In this document: positions 1 through 6,367 of the stretch, piece by piece
Layout of the letters: the number at the start of each line of letters is the position of its first letter
Numbering within the stretch: the first letter of the stretch is position 1
Origin: GCA-002722245 sp964230605
GTDB lineage: Bacteria > Bacteroidota > Bacteroidia > Flavobacteriales_C > GCA-002722245
Length of the DNA stretch: 6,509 bases
Assembly: GCA_964230605.1 (NCBI GenBank)
Contig: CAXRIN010000072.1
Coordinates: forward strand, 1-6,509
Reading direction: 5' to 3'
The notes under the pieces: model-generated
What the model saw: only the letters and a program-made list of their open reading frames with translations
Databases searched by the model: none
Told to the model about the DNA's origin: nothing
Translations under genes and position numbers: made by a program

Positions 1-28
1 AAATTTCAGTAATTTTATCTACCATAAG

Positions 29-95
29 AAAAAGGTTTTTTGGTTTTAAATATTTGATATTCAGTAAATTAAATATAAGCCAAAAACCTTTTTTT
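29..95. terminator. Likely bidirectional intrinsic terminator downstream of the pspC-like gene
   Basis: The left arm at 29-43 (aaaaaggttttttgg) is complementary to the right arm at 80-93 (ccaaaaaccttttt) with one bulged T, giving a stem of about 14 bp. A G-T pair and two A-T pairs could extend it inward. The loop is long (about 35 nt) and AT-only, which weakens the call. The A-run on one side and T-run on the other allow it to work in both directions. It lies 34 nt beyond the stop codon of the minus-strand PspC gene, where a terminator is expected. The gene to the left is outside the window, so its use by that gene cannot be judged. Confidence 0.5.
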
Positions 96-116
96 ATGAA
101 ATAATATTAGGGTTTT

Positions 117-138
117 CTTACGTCGAACTCACGTTATT
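117..138 (-). repeat. 22-bp inverted-repeat element, copy A
   Basis: Positions 123-138 (tcgaactcacgttatt) are the exact reverse complement of 6368-6383. Beyond that core, after two mismatched bases, both copies continue with CTTA/TAAG, so the element is 22 bp with 2 mismatches. Weaker similarity extends outward: in the 42-nt stretch 97-138, about 31 of 42 bases match the other copy read on the opposite strand. The element overlaps the 3' end of the PspC gene and supplies its last two codons and its TGA stop. It resembles a dispersed extragenic repeat, but two copies in one window cannot prove that. Confidence 0.6.
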
Positions 139-410
139 TTACTATTATTTTGTCTATTATGGGAAGGAGCTCTTTGTTCAAACAAATCACTACCTTTCAT
201 TTCACAATTTTCGAATTCAGTTCTTGCTTTAGGTATAACAGACCACAGTATAATGTAAAGAGGAATAGTCACCCCGAAAAAGAAAATACTTACAAAAAAT
301 AAAAGTCTAAGTATAGCTTTACTGATCCCAAAGTAATAGGATAAGCCTGCACAAACCCCACCCAAAATCCTATTTGGAGCACTTCTGTACAGTTTCTTTT
401 TAATAACCAT
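129..410 (-). CDS. Small PspC-domain inner-membrane protein (93 aa)
   Basis: Residues 4-62 form a complete PspC domain. It starts with the basic KKLYRSAPNRILGGVCAGL stretch, includes the family's typical GGVCAGLSYYFGI segment, and continues into a hydrophobic helix at about 32-59 ending in LYIILWSVIPKA. In the phage-shock system PspC is an inner-membrane sensor or partner of PspA/PspB. In Bacteroidota, stand-alone PspC-domain proteins are common and their exact role is mostly unknown. No pspA or pspB is visible here. Residues 63-93 are a hydrophilic, low-complexity tail (QNNSKIT at the end) of no recognised family. The last codons and stop lie inside the repeated element at 117-138, so this tail may have been shaped by arrival of that element. 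The ATG at 408-410 is the natural start, three codons before the domain. The gene diverges from aguA and shares an 80-bp spacer with it. Confidence 0.88.
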   Translation of the reverse strand: MVIKKKLYRSAPNRILGGVCAGLSYYFGISKAILRLLFFVSIFFFGVTIPLYIILWSVIPKARTEFENCEMKGSDLFEQRAPSHNRQNNSKIT

Positions 411-417
411 ATTCTAT

Positions 418-450
418 TAAATGTATTCAATTAACTAAAGTGACACAAAA
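418..450 (-). promoter_or_regulatory. Possible Bacteroidota-type promoter for the PspC gene
   Basis: Read on the minus strand there is TTTTG (446-450), then 20 nt, then TACATTTA (418-425). This matches the Bacteroidota -33/-7 pattern (TTG, 17-23 nt, TAnnTTTG) except for the last base. It would start transcription only a few nucleotides before the ATG at 410, giving a very short leader. Matches to such a pattern are frequent in AT-rich DNA, so this is tentative. Confidence 0.35.
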
Positions 451-453
451 TGG

Positions 454-487
454 TTGGAGTATTTAACCTTTTTTAATTCTAAATTTG
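454..487 (+). promoter_or_regulatory. Possible promoter for aguAB, abutting the start codon
   Basis: TTG at 454-456 is followed after 23 nt by TAAATTTG at 480-487, a full match to the Bacteroidota -7 consensus TAnnTTTG with spacing at the upper limit. The box ends only 3 nt before the aguA ATG at 491, so transcription would begin at or almost at the start codon and the mRNA would be leaderless. Either this is a true leaderless promoter or the box is a chance match and the real promoter lies elsewhere in 411-480. Confidence 0.3.
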
Positions 488-490
488 AAT

Positions 491-1492
491 ATGAATTCAA
501 GATTAATTTCTGAATGGCAAAAGCAAGATGCTATTGTTATTGCATGGCCTAATGAAGCAACTGATTGGGCTGAAAATCTAAAGGATGTTTCTAAGGTTTA
601 TTTTGATTTAGCATGCAAAATTGCTGATCATCAAAAATTACTAATTCTTTCAAAAGAACTCAACCTACCAGAATTCCCAAATCAATTGAAGAAAAACATA
701 AAAATTGTTCAAATTGATTACAATGATACTTGGACAAGAGACTATATTGGGTTATCGGTTGAAAAGGATAATGAAAGAAGAATCATTAATTTCAAGTTCA
801 ACGCTTGGGGTGACAAGTTTGGGTCTAATTTGGACGACACTGTAAATATTCAACTTGAAAAAAAAGGCTTATTCATAAAACCAATTTTAAACCACGATGA
901 ATTTATTTTAGAAGGAGGATCGGTTGAAATCAATGATCGAAATGAACTTCTTACTTCTAAGCAATGTTTACTAAACAATAATCGTAACTCTAATTTAAAT
1001 CAATCACAAATCGAGCAAGTCTTAAAAAACAACCTGGGAGCAAGGGATGTCATTTGGATTGAAAACGGGGAAATTCCAGGAGACGATACAGACGCTCATA
1101 TAGACACGTTAGCAAGATTTTGTAGTAATGACACTATAGCTTATTCAATCGATAATTCGACAGCCTTGAAATCCATGGAAGAAGAATTGAAAAATAAGTT
1201 CAATAAAAATCAAATATTGGTTCCTTTACCTCTTCCAAAACCTTTAAAACATAATGGTAATAGAATACCTGGATCTTACGTCAATTTTCTTATTACAAAT
1301 CAAAAAATATTGGTACCAACTTATAATGACCCAAACGATATAACTGCAATAAATCAACTTCAAAAAATTTTCCCAGATAGAAAAGTGGAAGGTGTTAATT
1401 GCATCGAATTAATTAAACAAAACGGATCTCTGCACTGTATTACCATGCAAATTGCTGAAGGGATTTTAAATTTATCTTTGTGGGATGAATAA
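491..1492 (+). CDS. aguA: Agmatine deiminase (333 aa)
   Basis: A cytoplasmic enzyme of the PAD_porph/agmatine deiminase family (EC 3.5.3.12) that hydrolyses agmatine to N-carbamoylputrescine and ammonia. The signature segments are present in order: an N-terminal SEWQKQDAIVIAWP resembling the family's EWxPQxAxxxAWP; TWTRDYIGL at about 80-88; LEGGSVEIN at about 140-148; GDDTDAHIDTLARF at about 197-210, with the catalytic His203 and Asp205; and LHCITMQ near the C-terminus, with the nucleophile Cys316. The length is slightly below the usual 340-370. The glycine-rich turn before the catalytic Cys, normally GGGxxHC, reads QNGSLHC here. The frame is open to a TTG at 485, but ATG 491 fits the family N-terminus and is preferred. 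The stop overlaps the aguB start by 8 nt, so translation is probably coupled. The next enzyme of the pathway follows directly, which supports the assignment over peptidyl-arginine deiminase. Confidence 0.95.
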   Translation: MNSRLISEWQKQDAIVIAWPNEATDWAENLKDVSKVYFDLACKIADHQKLLILSKELNLPEFPNQLKKNIKIVQIDYNDTWTRDYIGLSVEKDNERRIINFKFNAWGDKFGSNLDDTVNIQLEKKGLFIKPILNHDEFILEGGSVEINDRNELLTSKQCLLNNNRNSNLNQSQIEQVLKNNLGARDVIWIENGEIPGDDTDAHIDTLARFCSNDTIAYSIDNSTALKSMEEELKNKFNKNQILVPLPLPKPLKHNGNRIPGSYVNFLITNQKILVPTYNDPNDITAINQLQKIFPDRKVEGVNCIELIKQNGSLHCITMQIAEGILNLSLWDE

Positions 1493-2366
1493 GAATATAA
1501 AAGTTGGAACTATCCAAATGACTTGTTCCAACAGTAAAAAAGAAAATCAGCTTAAACTGAAAGAGTATATTTCAGAAATCTCTAAAAAAGGGGCTGAACT
1601 GATTGTTTTACAAGAACTTCATGACTCTTTATACTTTTGCCAAACCGAGAATGTAAATCAATTTGATTTGGCCGAAACAATTCCTGGACCAGCAACCGAA
1701 TTCTACAGTGACATTGCCAAAGAGAATAAGATAGTCTTAGTCACCTCGCTTTTTGAAAAAAGAGCTGCTGGGCTTTATCATAATACTGCAGTTGTTTTTG
1801 AAAAAGATGGATCAATTGCTGGAAAGTACAGAAAAATGCATATCCCTGATGATCCTGCATACTATGAAAAATTCTATTTCACACCTGGTGATTTGGGGTT
1901 TTCACCAATCAAAACTTCATTAGGTAATTTAGGAGTATTAGTTTGCTGGGATCAATGGTACCCGGAAGCTGCTAGATTAATGGCTTTAAGCGGTGCGGAA
2001 CTTTTAATTTACCCTACAGCGATTGGATTTGAACCTAGTGACTCAATTGAAGAGAAAAACCGACAAATTAACGCCTGGAAAACAATTCAAAAATCACATG
2101 CTGTAGCTAACGGAATTCCTGTAATTTCTGTAAACAGAATTGGAACTGAAGTATCTGAAAACGAATCATCAAAAATCGAATTTTGGGGTAATTCTTTTAT
2201 TTGCGGTCCACAAGGTGAAGAGCTGTATCAAGCCAATAATGATGAAGAAATAAAAATAACAGAAATATCTATGGAAAGATCTGAGTTAGTTAGAAGATGG
2301 TGGCCTTTCCTAAGAGATAGAAGAATTGATGAATATAGAAATCTACTAAAAAGATTCAACGACTAA
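1485..2366 (+). CDS. aguB: N-carbamoylputrescine amidohydrolase (293 aa)
   Basis: A nitrilase-superfamily carbon-nitrogen hydrolase (EC 3.5.1.53) that converts N-carbamoylputrescine to putrescine, CO2 and ammonia, using the product of the gene just upstream. The Glu-Lys-Cys catalytic triad is visible: Glu44 in VLQELHDSLYFCQTE, Lys117 in YRKMHIPDD, and Cys154 in GVLVCWDQWYPEAARLMAL. The stretches QELHDSLYFCQTE and HIPDDPAYYEKFYFTPGD are typical of the AguB branch rather than other nitrilases. Length is normal for AguB. The ATG at 1485 lies inside the last codons of aguA (8-nt overlap, different frame), so the pair forms an operon with probable translational coupling. A strong hairpin follows 4 nt after the stop. 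No spermidine synthase or arginine decarboxylase gene is in the window, so the rest of the polyamine pathway must be encoded elsewhere. Confidence 0.96.
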   Translation: MNKNIKVGTIQMTCSNSKKENQLKLKEYISEISKKGAELIVLQELHDSLYFCQTENVNQFDLAETIPGPATEFYSDIAKENKIVLVTSLFEKRAAGLYHNTAVVFEKDGSIAGKYRKMHIPDDPAYYEKFYFTPGDLGFSPIKTSLGNLGVLVCWDQWYPEAARLMALSGAELLIYPTAIGFEPSDSIEEKNRQINAWKTIQKSHAVANGIPVISVNRIGTEVSENESSKIEFWGNSFICGPQGEELYQANNDEEIKITEISMERSELVRRWWPFLRDRRIDEYRNLLKRFND

Positions 2367-2370
2367 ATAA

Positions 2371-2398
2371 AAAAGGCACCCAATGGATGCCTTTTCTT
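2371..2398. terminator. Bidirectional intrinsic terminator between aguB and the secreted-protein gene
   Basis: The sequence aaaaggca at 2371-2378 pairs with tgcctttt at 2388-2395. The upper stem is CC/GG across one C-A mismatch, closed by the 3-nt loop AAT. A T-rich tail follows on the plus strand, and the A-run on the left gives a U-tract for the minus strand. It sits in the 50-bp gap between two convergent genes and can serve both. Confidence 0.85.
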
Positions 2399-2416
2399 TA
2401 TTCTATAATTTGATCA

Positions 2417-2845
2417 TTATAAATCATCTGGATTTGGTGCTGCAGCAACCTTTTTCTTTGGAGGTTTAATTGAAGTAGTGAAAATCACATTTACAATTTC
2501 TCCATCGATTGTCAATCTTGATTTAGAAATACCATTAGAAATAATTGCTTTTTCATCAGCATATTTCCATTTCTTTGTAAAAATTTGATAAGAACCATCA
2601 ACGTTCTTAAGGTACATCTGAGTAACAGCTCCTTTTTCTACTTGAACTTTTCCTAAAACACAATCAGCTTCATTTCCTTGACGAAATGTTATAACAACAT
2701 TTTCATACCAACCATCTTTTACTTCATTGGCACCTCTTTCTTCAAATTTCTTGTTATAAGCATCATAACAATTTCCTTCGCTACCATTTCCTGCAAAACT
2801 TACAGTAAAAACAGACAGAAATAATCCAAGTATTAATTTTTTCAT
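2417..2845 (-). CDS. Small secreted protein of unknown function (142 aa)
   Basis: The N-terminus is a classic signal peptide: MKK, a hydrophobic core to about residue 16, and a likely signal peptidase I cleavage after SFA (residue 18). The mature protein would be exported and is about 124 residues. It has two cysteines (Cys26 and Cys62) that could form a disulfide. Its regular pattern, including KFEERGANEVKDGWYENV, ADCVLGKVQVEKG and MYLKNVDGSYQIF, looks like a short beta-rich domain under selection. I recognise no named family and assign no function. The C-terminal tail is Lys/Pro/Ala-rich (IKPPKKKVAAAPNPDDL) and probably disordered. The start ATG (2843-2845) overlaps the TGA of the small open frame upstream as ATGA, suggesting coupled translation if that frame is real. 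A TAATTTTG box at 2917-2924 on the minus strand matches the -7 consensus, but I see no -33 partner at the right distance. The gene ends 18 nt from the shared terminator. Confidence 0.8.
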   Translation of the reverse strand: MKKLILGLFLSVFTVSFAGNGSEGNCYDAYNKKFEERGANEVKDGWYENVVITFRQGNEADCVLGKVQVEKGAVTQMYLKNVDGSYQIFTKKWKYADEKAIISNGISKSRLTIDGEIVNVIFTTSIKPPKKKVAAAPNPDDL

Positions 2846-3030
2846 TCTTCTTTATTTTTAGTTTGGTTAGCACTCATCAAAAGGCTTGCCAAAAAATTCT
2901 TTACTCTCAGAGGACTCAAAATTAACAAATTATTGCCAATCTTAACCATTTTTGGAATTAGTGAGATATTACGGGCTTTTTTATTTAATGTTTTCAAATA
3001 ATAATCTTCACAAAGTTTAGATTTAGCCAA
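2842..3030 (-). CDS. Doubtful 62-codon open frame; possible gene remnant
   Basis: This frame fills nearly the whole spacer between the secreted-protein gene and yifB. It has no ATG at its 5' end: the first usable start is TTG at 3028-3030, directly preceded by in-frame TAG and TAA, and the next in-frame ATG (the M of PKMVKIGN) is far inside. It ends in ATGA, overlapping the next gene's start. A stop-free run this long is uncommon in such AT-rich DNA. The protein is basic (KSKLCEDYYLKTLNKKARN at the start) with an amphipathic or hydrophobic second half around LLILSPLRVKNFLASLLM. By eye this resembles the C-terminal end of some short-chain dehydrogenases, which would make it a 3' remnant of a lost gene cut off at yifB. 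That is a weak impression. It could equally be non-coding spacer carrying the promoters of both flanking genes. Confidence 0.3.
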   Translation of the reverse strand: MAKSKLCEDYYLKTLNKKARNISLIPKMVKIGNNLLILSPLRVKNFLASLLMSANQTKNKEE

Positions 3031-3039
3031 AAGACTATT

Positions 3040-4578
3040 ATGCTGGTAAAATCATTTGGTGGAGCTGTTCAAGGAGTTGACGCAACATTAATAACCGTTG
3101 AAGTTTCTGTATCAAAAGGAACCGACTTTTATTTAGTAGGTCTACCTGACAAAGCTGTGCAGGAAGCAAAAATAAGAATCGATACGGCACTTAGAAATAC
3201 AAACTATTACACTCCAAAAACAAAAACTGTAGTAAACATGGCTCCTGCTGACTTAAAAAAAGAAGGGGCTTCCTATGATTTACCAATTGCCTTAGGGATA
3301 TTAGGAGCTACAGAGCAAGTAAAAAAAGAGAATCTTTCAAAATATTTAATGATGGGGGAATTATCTCTGGACGGGACCATTCAACCTATTAAAGGAGCAT
3401 TACCTATGGCCATTTTAGCTCGTAAATTAGGCTTTAAGGGAATGCTGCTACCTGAGGCAAATGCAAAAGAGGCAGCAATTGTAAGTAATATCGATGTTTA
3501 TGGTTTTAAAATGATTACTGAAGTAATAGACTTTTGTAATGATGCAAGTCAAATTGAACCTGAATTTGTTGACACCAGAAAAAAATTTATGGAAGGCTTG
3601 GATAACCCCGACCATGATTTTGCTGACGTCAAGGGACAAGAAAATATAAAACGTGCGATGGAAATAGCTGCCGCTGGAGGTCATAACCTAATTCTCATCG
3701 GTCCACCAGGTGCCGGAAAAACAATGTTAGCCAAAAGGTTTTCATCGATCTTGCCTCCTATGACTTTACATGAAGCACTCGAAACAACTAAAATCCATTC
3801 TGTAGCTGGTAAATTAGGAAGCGAGGACGGATTAATTGCCCAGCGACCATTTAGAAGCCCCCACCACACAATTTCAGACGTCGCTTTAATTGGAGGCGGA
3901 ACTAATCCTCAGCCAGGAGAAGTTTCAATGGCACATAATGGAGTATTGTTTTTAGATGAATTACCTGAATTTAAAAGAACAGTATTAGAAGTGCTTCGCC
4001 AACCTTTAGAAGATAGACATGTTTCAATTTCAAGGGCAAAATTCGCTGTGAATTACCCCGCTAGTTTAATGCTAGTTGCTAGTATGAACCCTTGTCCTTG
4101 TGGTTATTATAATCATCCAGAAAAAGATTGTATTTGCCCTGGAGGTGCAGTTCAAAAATACCTTAATAAAATATCTGGCCCTCTTTTAGATCGAATAGAT
4201 TTACATGTTGAAGTAACTCCTGTTTCATTTGAAGAATTATCTAATCAAAAACCAGCGGAAAGGAGTGTTGATATTCGCCAAAGAGTTATTAAAGCTCGTG
4301 AAATTCAAACTGAAAGATTCAAACATTCAAAATCAACTCATTCAAACGCGCAAATGAATCAACAACAACTTAAAGACACTTGCGCTTTATCAATACAATG
4401 TCAAGAAATACTAAAAAACGCGATGAATAAACTCGACTTATCGGCAAGAGCATACAACAGAATTTTAAAAGTTGCACGAACAATTGCCGATTTAGAAAAC
4501 AACAAAGAAATCGAAACAATTCACATAGCAGAAGCCATTCAATTTAGAAGTTTAGATAGAGATGGTTGGGCTGGATAA
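3040..4578 (+). CDS. yifB: YifB/ComM-family Mg-chelatase-like AAA+ ATPase (512 aa)
   Basis: Full-length member of the YifB/ComM family. The N-terminal ChlI-like domain with Lon-S16-type fold covers about 1-165, including the hallmark LVGLPDKAVQEAKIRI and VVNMAPADLKKEGASYDLP. The Mg-chelatase-type AAA+ core follows from about 190, with Walker A GPPGAGKT at 221-228, Walker B VLFLDEL at 302-308 and a likely arginine finger in LLDRIDLH at 383-390. The C-terminal Mg_chelatase_C helical domain includes LSARAYNRILKVARTIADLE. Cysteines 352, 354, 364 and 366 (NPCPCGY and CICP) form the family's conserved cluster. In Haemophilus and Vibrio, ComM is a hexameric helicase that promotes branch migration of incoming DNA during natural transformation. 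The role in Bacteroidota is not directly shown, and the family is not a true magnesium chelatase. The ATG at 3040 gives the standard MLVK start. The promoter must lie within the preceding 194 bp. TAGATTTA at 3018-3025 is an imperfect -7 candidate. Confidence 0.95.
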   Translation: MLVKSFGGAVQGVDATLITVEVSVSKGTDFYLVGLPDKAVQEAKIRIDTALRNTNYYTPKTKTVVNMAPADLKKEGASYDLPIALGILGATEQVKKENLSKYLMMGELSLDGTIQPIKGALPMAILARKLGFKGMLLPEANAKEAAIVSNIDVYGFKMITEVIDFCNDASQIEPEFVDTRKKFMEGLDNPDHDFADVKGQENIKRAMEIAAAGGHNLILIGPPGAGKTMLAKRFSSILPPMTLHEALETTKIHSVAGKLGSEDGLIAQRPFRSPHHTISDVALIGGGTNPQPGEVSMAHNGVLFLDELPEFKRTVLEVLRQPLEDRHVSISRAKFAVNYPASLMLVASMNPCPCGYYNHPEKDCICPGGAVQKYLNKISGPLLDRIDLHVEVTPVSFEELSNQKPAERSVDIRQRVIKAREIQTERFKHSKSTHSNAQMNQQQLKDTCALSIQCQEILKNAMNKLDLSARAYNRILKVARTIADLENNKEIETIHIAEAIQFRSLDRDGWAG

Positions 4579-4590
4579 AACTTAGCAAAA

Positions 4591-4621
4591 TTGCAGTTAG
4601 ACACTTAAAACCATATCTTTG
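4591..4621 (+). promoter_or_regulatory. Bacteroidota-type promoter of sulP
   Basis: TTG at 4591-4593, exactly 20 nt, then TATCTTTG at 4614-4621. Both elements and the spacing match the Bacteroidota primary sigma consensus (TTG, about 19-21 nt, TAnnTTTG). The start of transcription would be near 4625, leaving a leader of about 17 nt. It lies in the 63-bp gap after yifB, so sulP can be transcribed independently of yifB. Confidence 0.7.
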
Positions 4622-4640
4622 CCCGCTTAAAATAAGCAGG
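4622..4640 (+). promoter_or_regulatory. Hairpin in the short sulP leader
   Basis: GCTTA at 4625-4629 pairs with TAAGC at 4633-4637 around an AAA loop. Beyond one C-A mismatch, CC at 4622-4623 pairs with GG at 4639-4640. The predicted transcript would begin in or at the hairpin, and the ATG at 4642 follows it almost directly. It could limit ribosome access or stabilise the 5' end. The stem is short, and only its sequence, not its use, is visible. Confidence 0.35.
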
Positions 4641-4641
4641 T

Positions 4642-6249
4642 ATGTTATTAAGGTGGTTAATTTCAAATGGTAATTTAAAAGATGACGCATTATCTGGAAT
4701 TACTGTAGCTCTGGCTCTAGTTCCAGAAGCAGTTGCATTTGCATTTATTGCCGATTTGCCGCCAGTCATAGGACTTTATGGTGCATTCATGATGGGCTTA
4801 ATTACAGCCATTTTTGGAGGTAGACCAGGAATGATTTCGGGAGCAACTGGAGCTTTAGCTGTAGTTATGTTCGAGTTTTTGCCTGTAGCAAAAAATATGG
4901 GTCCTGAAGGCCTCGAAAACCCTCATCATCACTACTTATTTTTAATTTTGATTACAATGGGTGTAATTCAAATCTTATTTGGAGCCTTAAAACTTGGAAA
5001 ACTTGTAAGATTAATACCACACCCAGTTATGTTGGGGTTTGTAAATGGATTAGCTATCGTAATTTGTAAAGCTCAGTTTGGAATGTTTCAAAATCCAGAC
5101 GGATCATGGTTTCAAGGAGAAAAAATGCTCACAATTATTGGTTTTGTTGCATTGACAATGTCGATTATGTGGGGATTACCAAAACTGACTAAAAAGATCC
5201 CCTCTGGTTTAGTCGCTATTGGTATTGTAACATCAATCGTTTATTTCGGAGAAATTGAAACTGATACCGTTTTGAGTTTCTTAAGATCTAAAGGTGATGA
5301 AACTGCAACAATGGCTGCAGAACTTCCATCATTTATTATTCCATTTAATGGTGATTTTGGTCATTTAATGAACAGTGAAAACATCTTCTTTATTCTAAAA
5401 TGGGCTACCGTTCTGGCGGCTATTGGATTAATTGAATCTTTAATGACTTTGCAATTGGTTGATGAAATTACAGAAACAAAAGGTTCAGGTAACAAAGAAA
5501 GTTTTGGTCAAGGTTTTGCAAACATCATTAATGGTTTTTTCGGAGGAATGGGTGGTTGCGCCATGATTGGCCAGTCAATGATTAATGTTTCATCAGGTGG
5601 TAGAGGTCGATTATCTGGAATTATTGCTTCACTTGGTCTTCTGTCATTTATCTTATGGCTTTCAGGTTTAATAGAAGTTATTCCAATAGCAGCTTTAGTT
5701 GGAGTTATGTTCATGGTTGTAATTGGAACCTTTGCATGGAAAAGCTTTAAAACTATTTTCATTGTCCCAAGAACAGACGCCTTTGTTATCATTTTGGTAA
5801 CAGCTATAACAGTATGGCAAGATTTAGCTGTTGCTGTTATAACAGGAATTATCGTATCAGCCTTAATGTTTGCTTGGGAAAATGCTAAAAGAATCAGAGC
5901 AAGAAAACACACTAAGGAAGATGGGACAAAGGTTTATGAAATATGGGGACCTTTATTTTTTGGTTCGATAACTGCTTTTAACGAAAAGTTCAATATCTCG
6001 AATGATCCACAAAAAGTAGAAGTAGATTTCATAGAATCAAAAGTTTCTGATCATTCTGGAATAGAAGCGATTGAGGGACTTGTTACTAAATATCAAAAGG
6101 TGGGGAAAGAGATTAAATTAAAGCATTTAAGTGAAGATTGTAAAAACATTCTTTTGAAAGCTAATCCTAGTTTATCTGATGTAATCGAAGACAATGTAGA
6201 TGACCCTAGATATTTTGTGCTTTCTGACATTAATTCTATCGAGGGATAG
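4642..6249 (+). CDS. SulP-family inorganic anion transporter with STAS domain (535 aa)
   Basis: An inner-membrane SLC26/SulP transporter. The N-terminal signature is present: LSGITVALALVPEAVAFAFI in the first membrane span, IGLYGAFMMGLITAIFGG in the next, and then the GRPGMISGATGALAVVM segment that forms part of the anion site in the family. A series of hydrophobic spans continues to about residue 410, including the conserved GFANIINGFFGGMGGCAMIGQ and SSGGRGRLSGI stretches. The soluble C-terminus (about 428-515) is a STAS domain beginning GTKVYEIWGPLFFGS and containing VSDHSGIEAI, the counterpart of the family's D(S/H)S loop (residues 470-472). Substrates in the family include sulfate, bicarbonate and other anions. 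The sequence alone does not tell which, and no carbonic anhydrase or sulfate-assimilation gene is nearby to decide. Length is typical. It has its own promoter. Its last 14 nt overlap a minus-strand receiver remnant. Confidence 0.93.
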   Translation: MLLRWLISNGNLKDDALSGITVALALVPEAVAFAFIADLPPVIGLYGAFMMGLITAIFGGRPGMISGATGALAVVMFEFLPVAKNMGPEGLENPHHHYLFLILITMGVIQILFGALKLGKLVRLIPHPVMLGFVNGLAIVICKAQFGMFQNPDGSWFQGEKMLTIIGFVALTMSIMWGLPKLTKKIPSGLVAIGIVTSIVYFGEIETDTVLSFLRSKGDETATMAAELPSFIIPFNGDFGHLMNSENIFFILKWATVLAAIGLIESLMTLQLVDEITETKGSGNKESFGQGFANIINGFFGGMGGCAMIGQSMINVSSGGRGRLSGIIASLGLLSFILWLSGLIEVIPIAALVGVMFMVVIGTFAWKSFKTIFIVPRTDAFVIILVTAITVWQDLAVAVITGIIVSALMFAWENAKRIRARKHTKEDGTKVYEIWGPLFFGSITAFNEKFNISNDPQKVEVDFIESKVSDHSGIEAIEGLVTKYQKVGKEIKLKHLSEDCKNILLKANPSLSDVIEDNVDDPRYFVLSDINSIEG

Positions 6250-6285
6250 CCAACTCATTAATAACGGTAATTAATGAATCCGTTG

Positions 6286-6310
6286 AAAAAGGTTTGTACA
6301 ACACCTTTTT
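6286..6310. terminator. Hairpin likely acting as sulP terminator
   Basis: AAAAAGGT at 6286-6293 pairs perfectly with ACCTTTTT at 6303-6310 around a 9-nt loop that contains the self-complementary ttgtacaa. The 8-bp stem has an A-run at its base and a T-run on the 3' side. It begins 36 nt after the sulP stop, and I see no other terminator there. The same DNA, read on the minus strand, encodes the VKKVLYKPF strand of the receiver fragment. Confidence 0.5.
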
Positions 6311-6367
6311 AACGCCTAATTCTTTAGCTTGTTGCCCCAGTGTATTTGTAGCATTACTAGTTGTTAG

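Noticed and set aside
485..490. TTG at 485 as the aguA start, two codons upstream
   Set aside because: The ATG at 491 matches the family N-terminus, and TTG 485 lies inside the TAAATTTG box.
3448..3869. Two open frames on the minus strand inside yifB
   Set aside because: They lie antisense to the conserved ChlI and AAA+ coding region, show no domain features, and follow from the codon use of the real gene.
5508..5912. A 134-codon minus-strand open frame inside sulP
   Set aside because: It is the antisense image of the transporter's membrane spans, with Ile/Thr/Pro-rich composition from complementary codons, and has no start context or family signal.
6255..6277. Hairpin tcattaat / attaatga with a 7-nt loop just after sulP
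   Set aside because: It is A/T-only with no following T-run, and it lies in the codons of receiver helix 5. The stronger hairpin at 6286-6310 is a better terminator.
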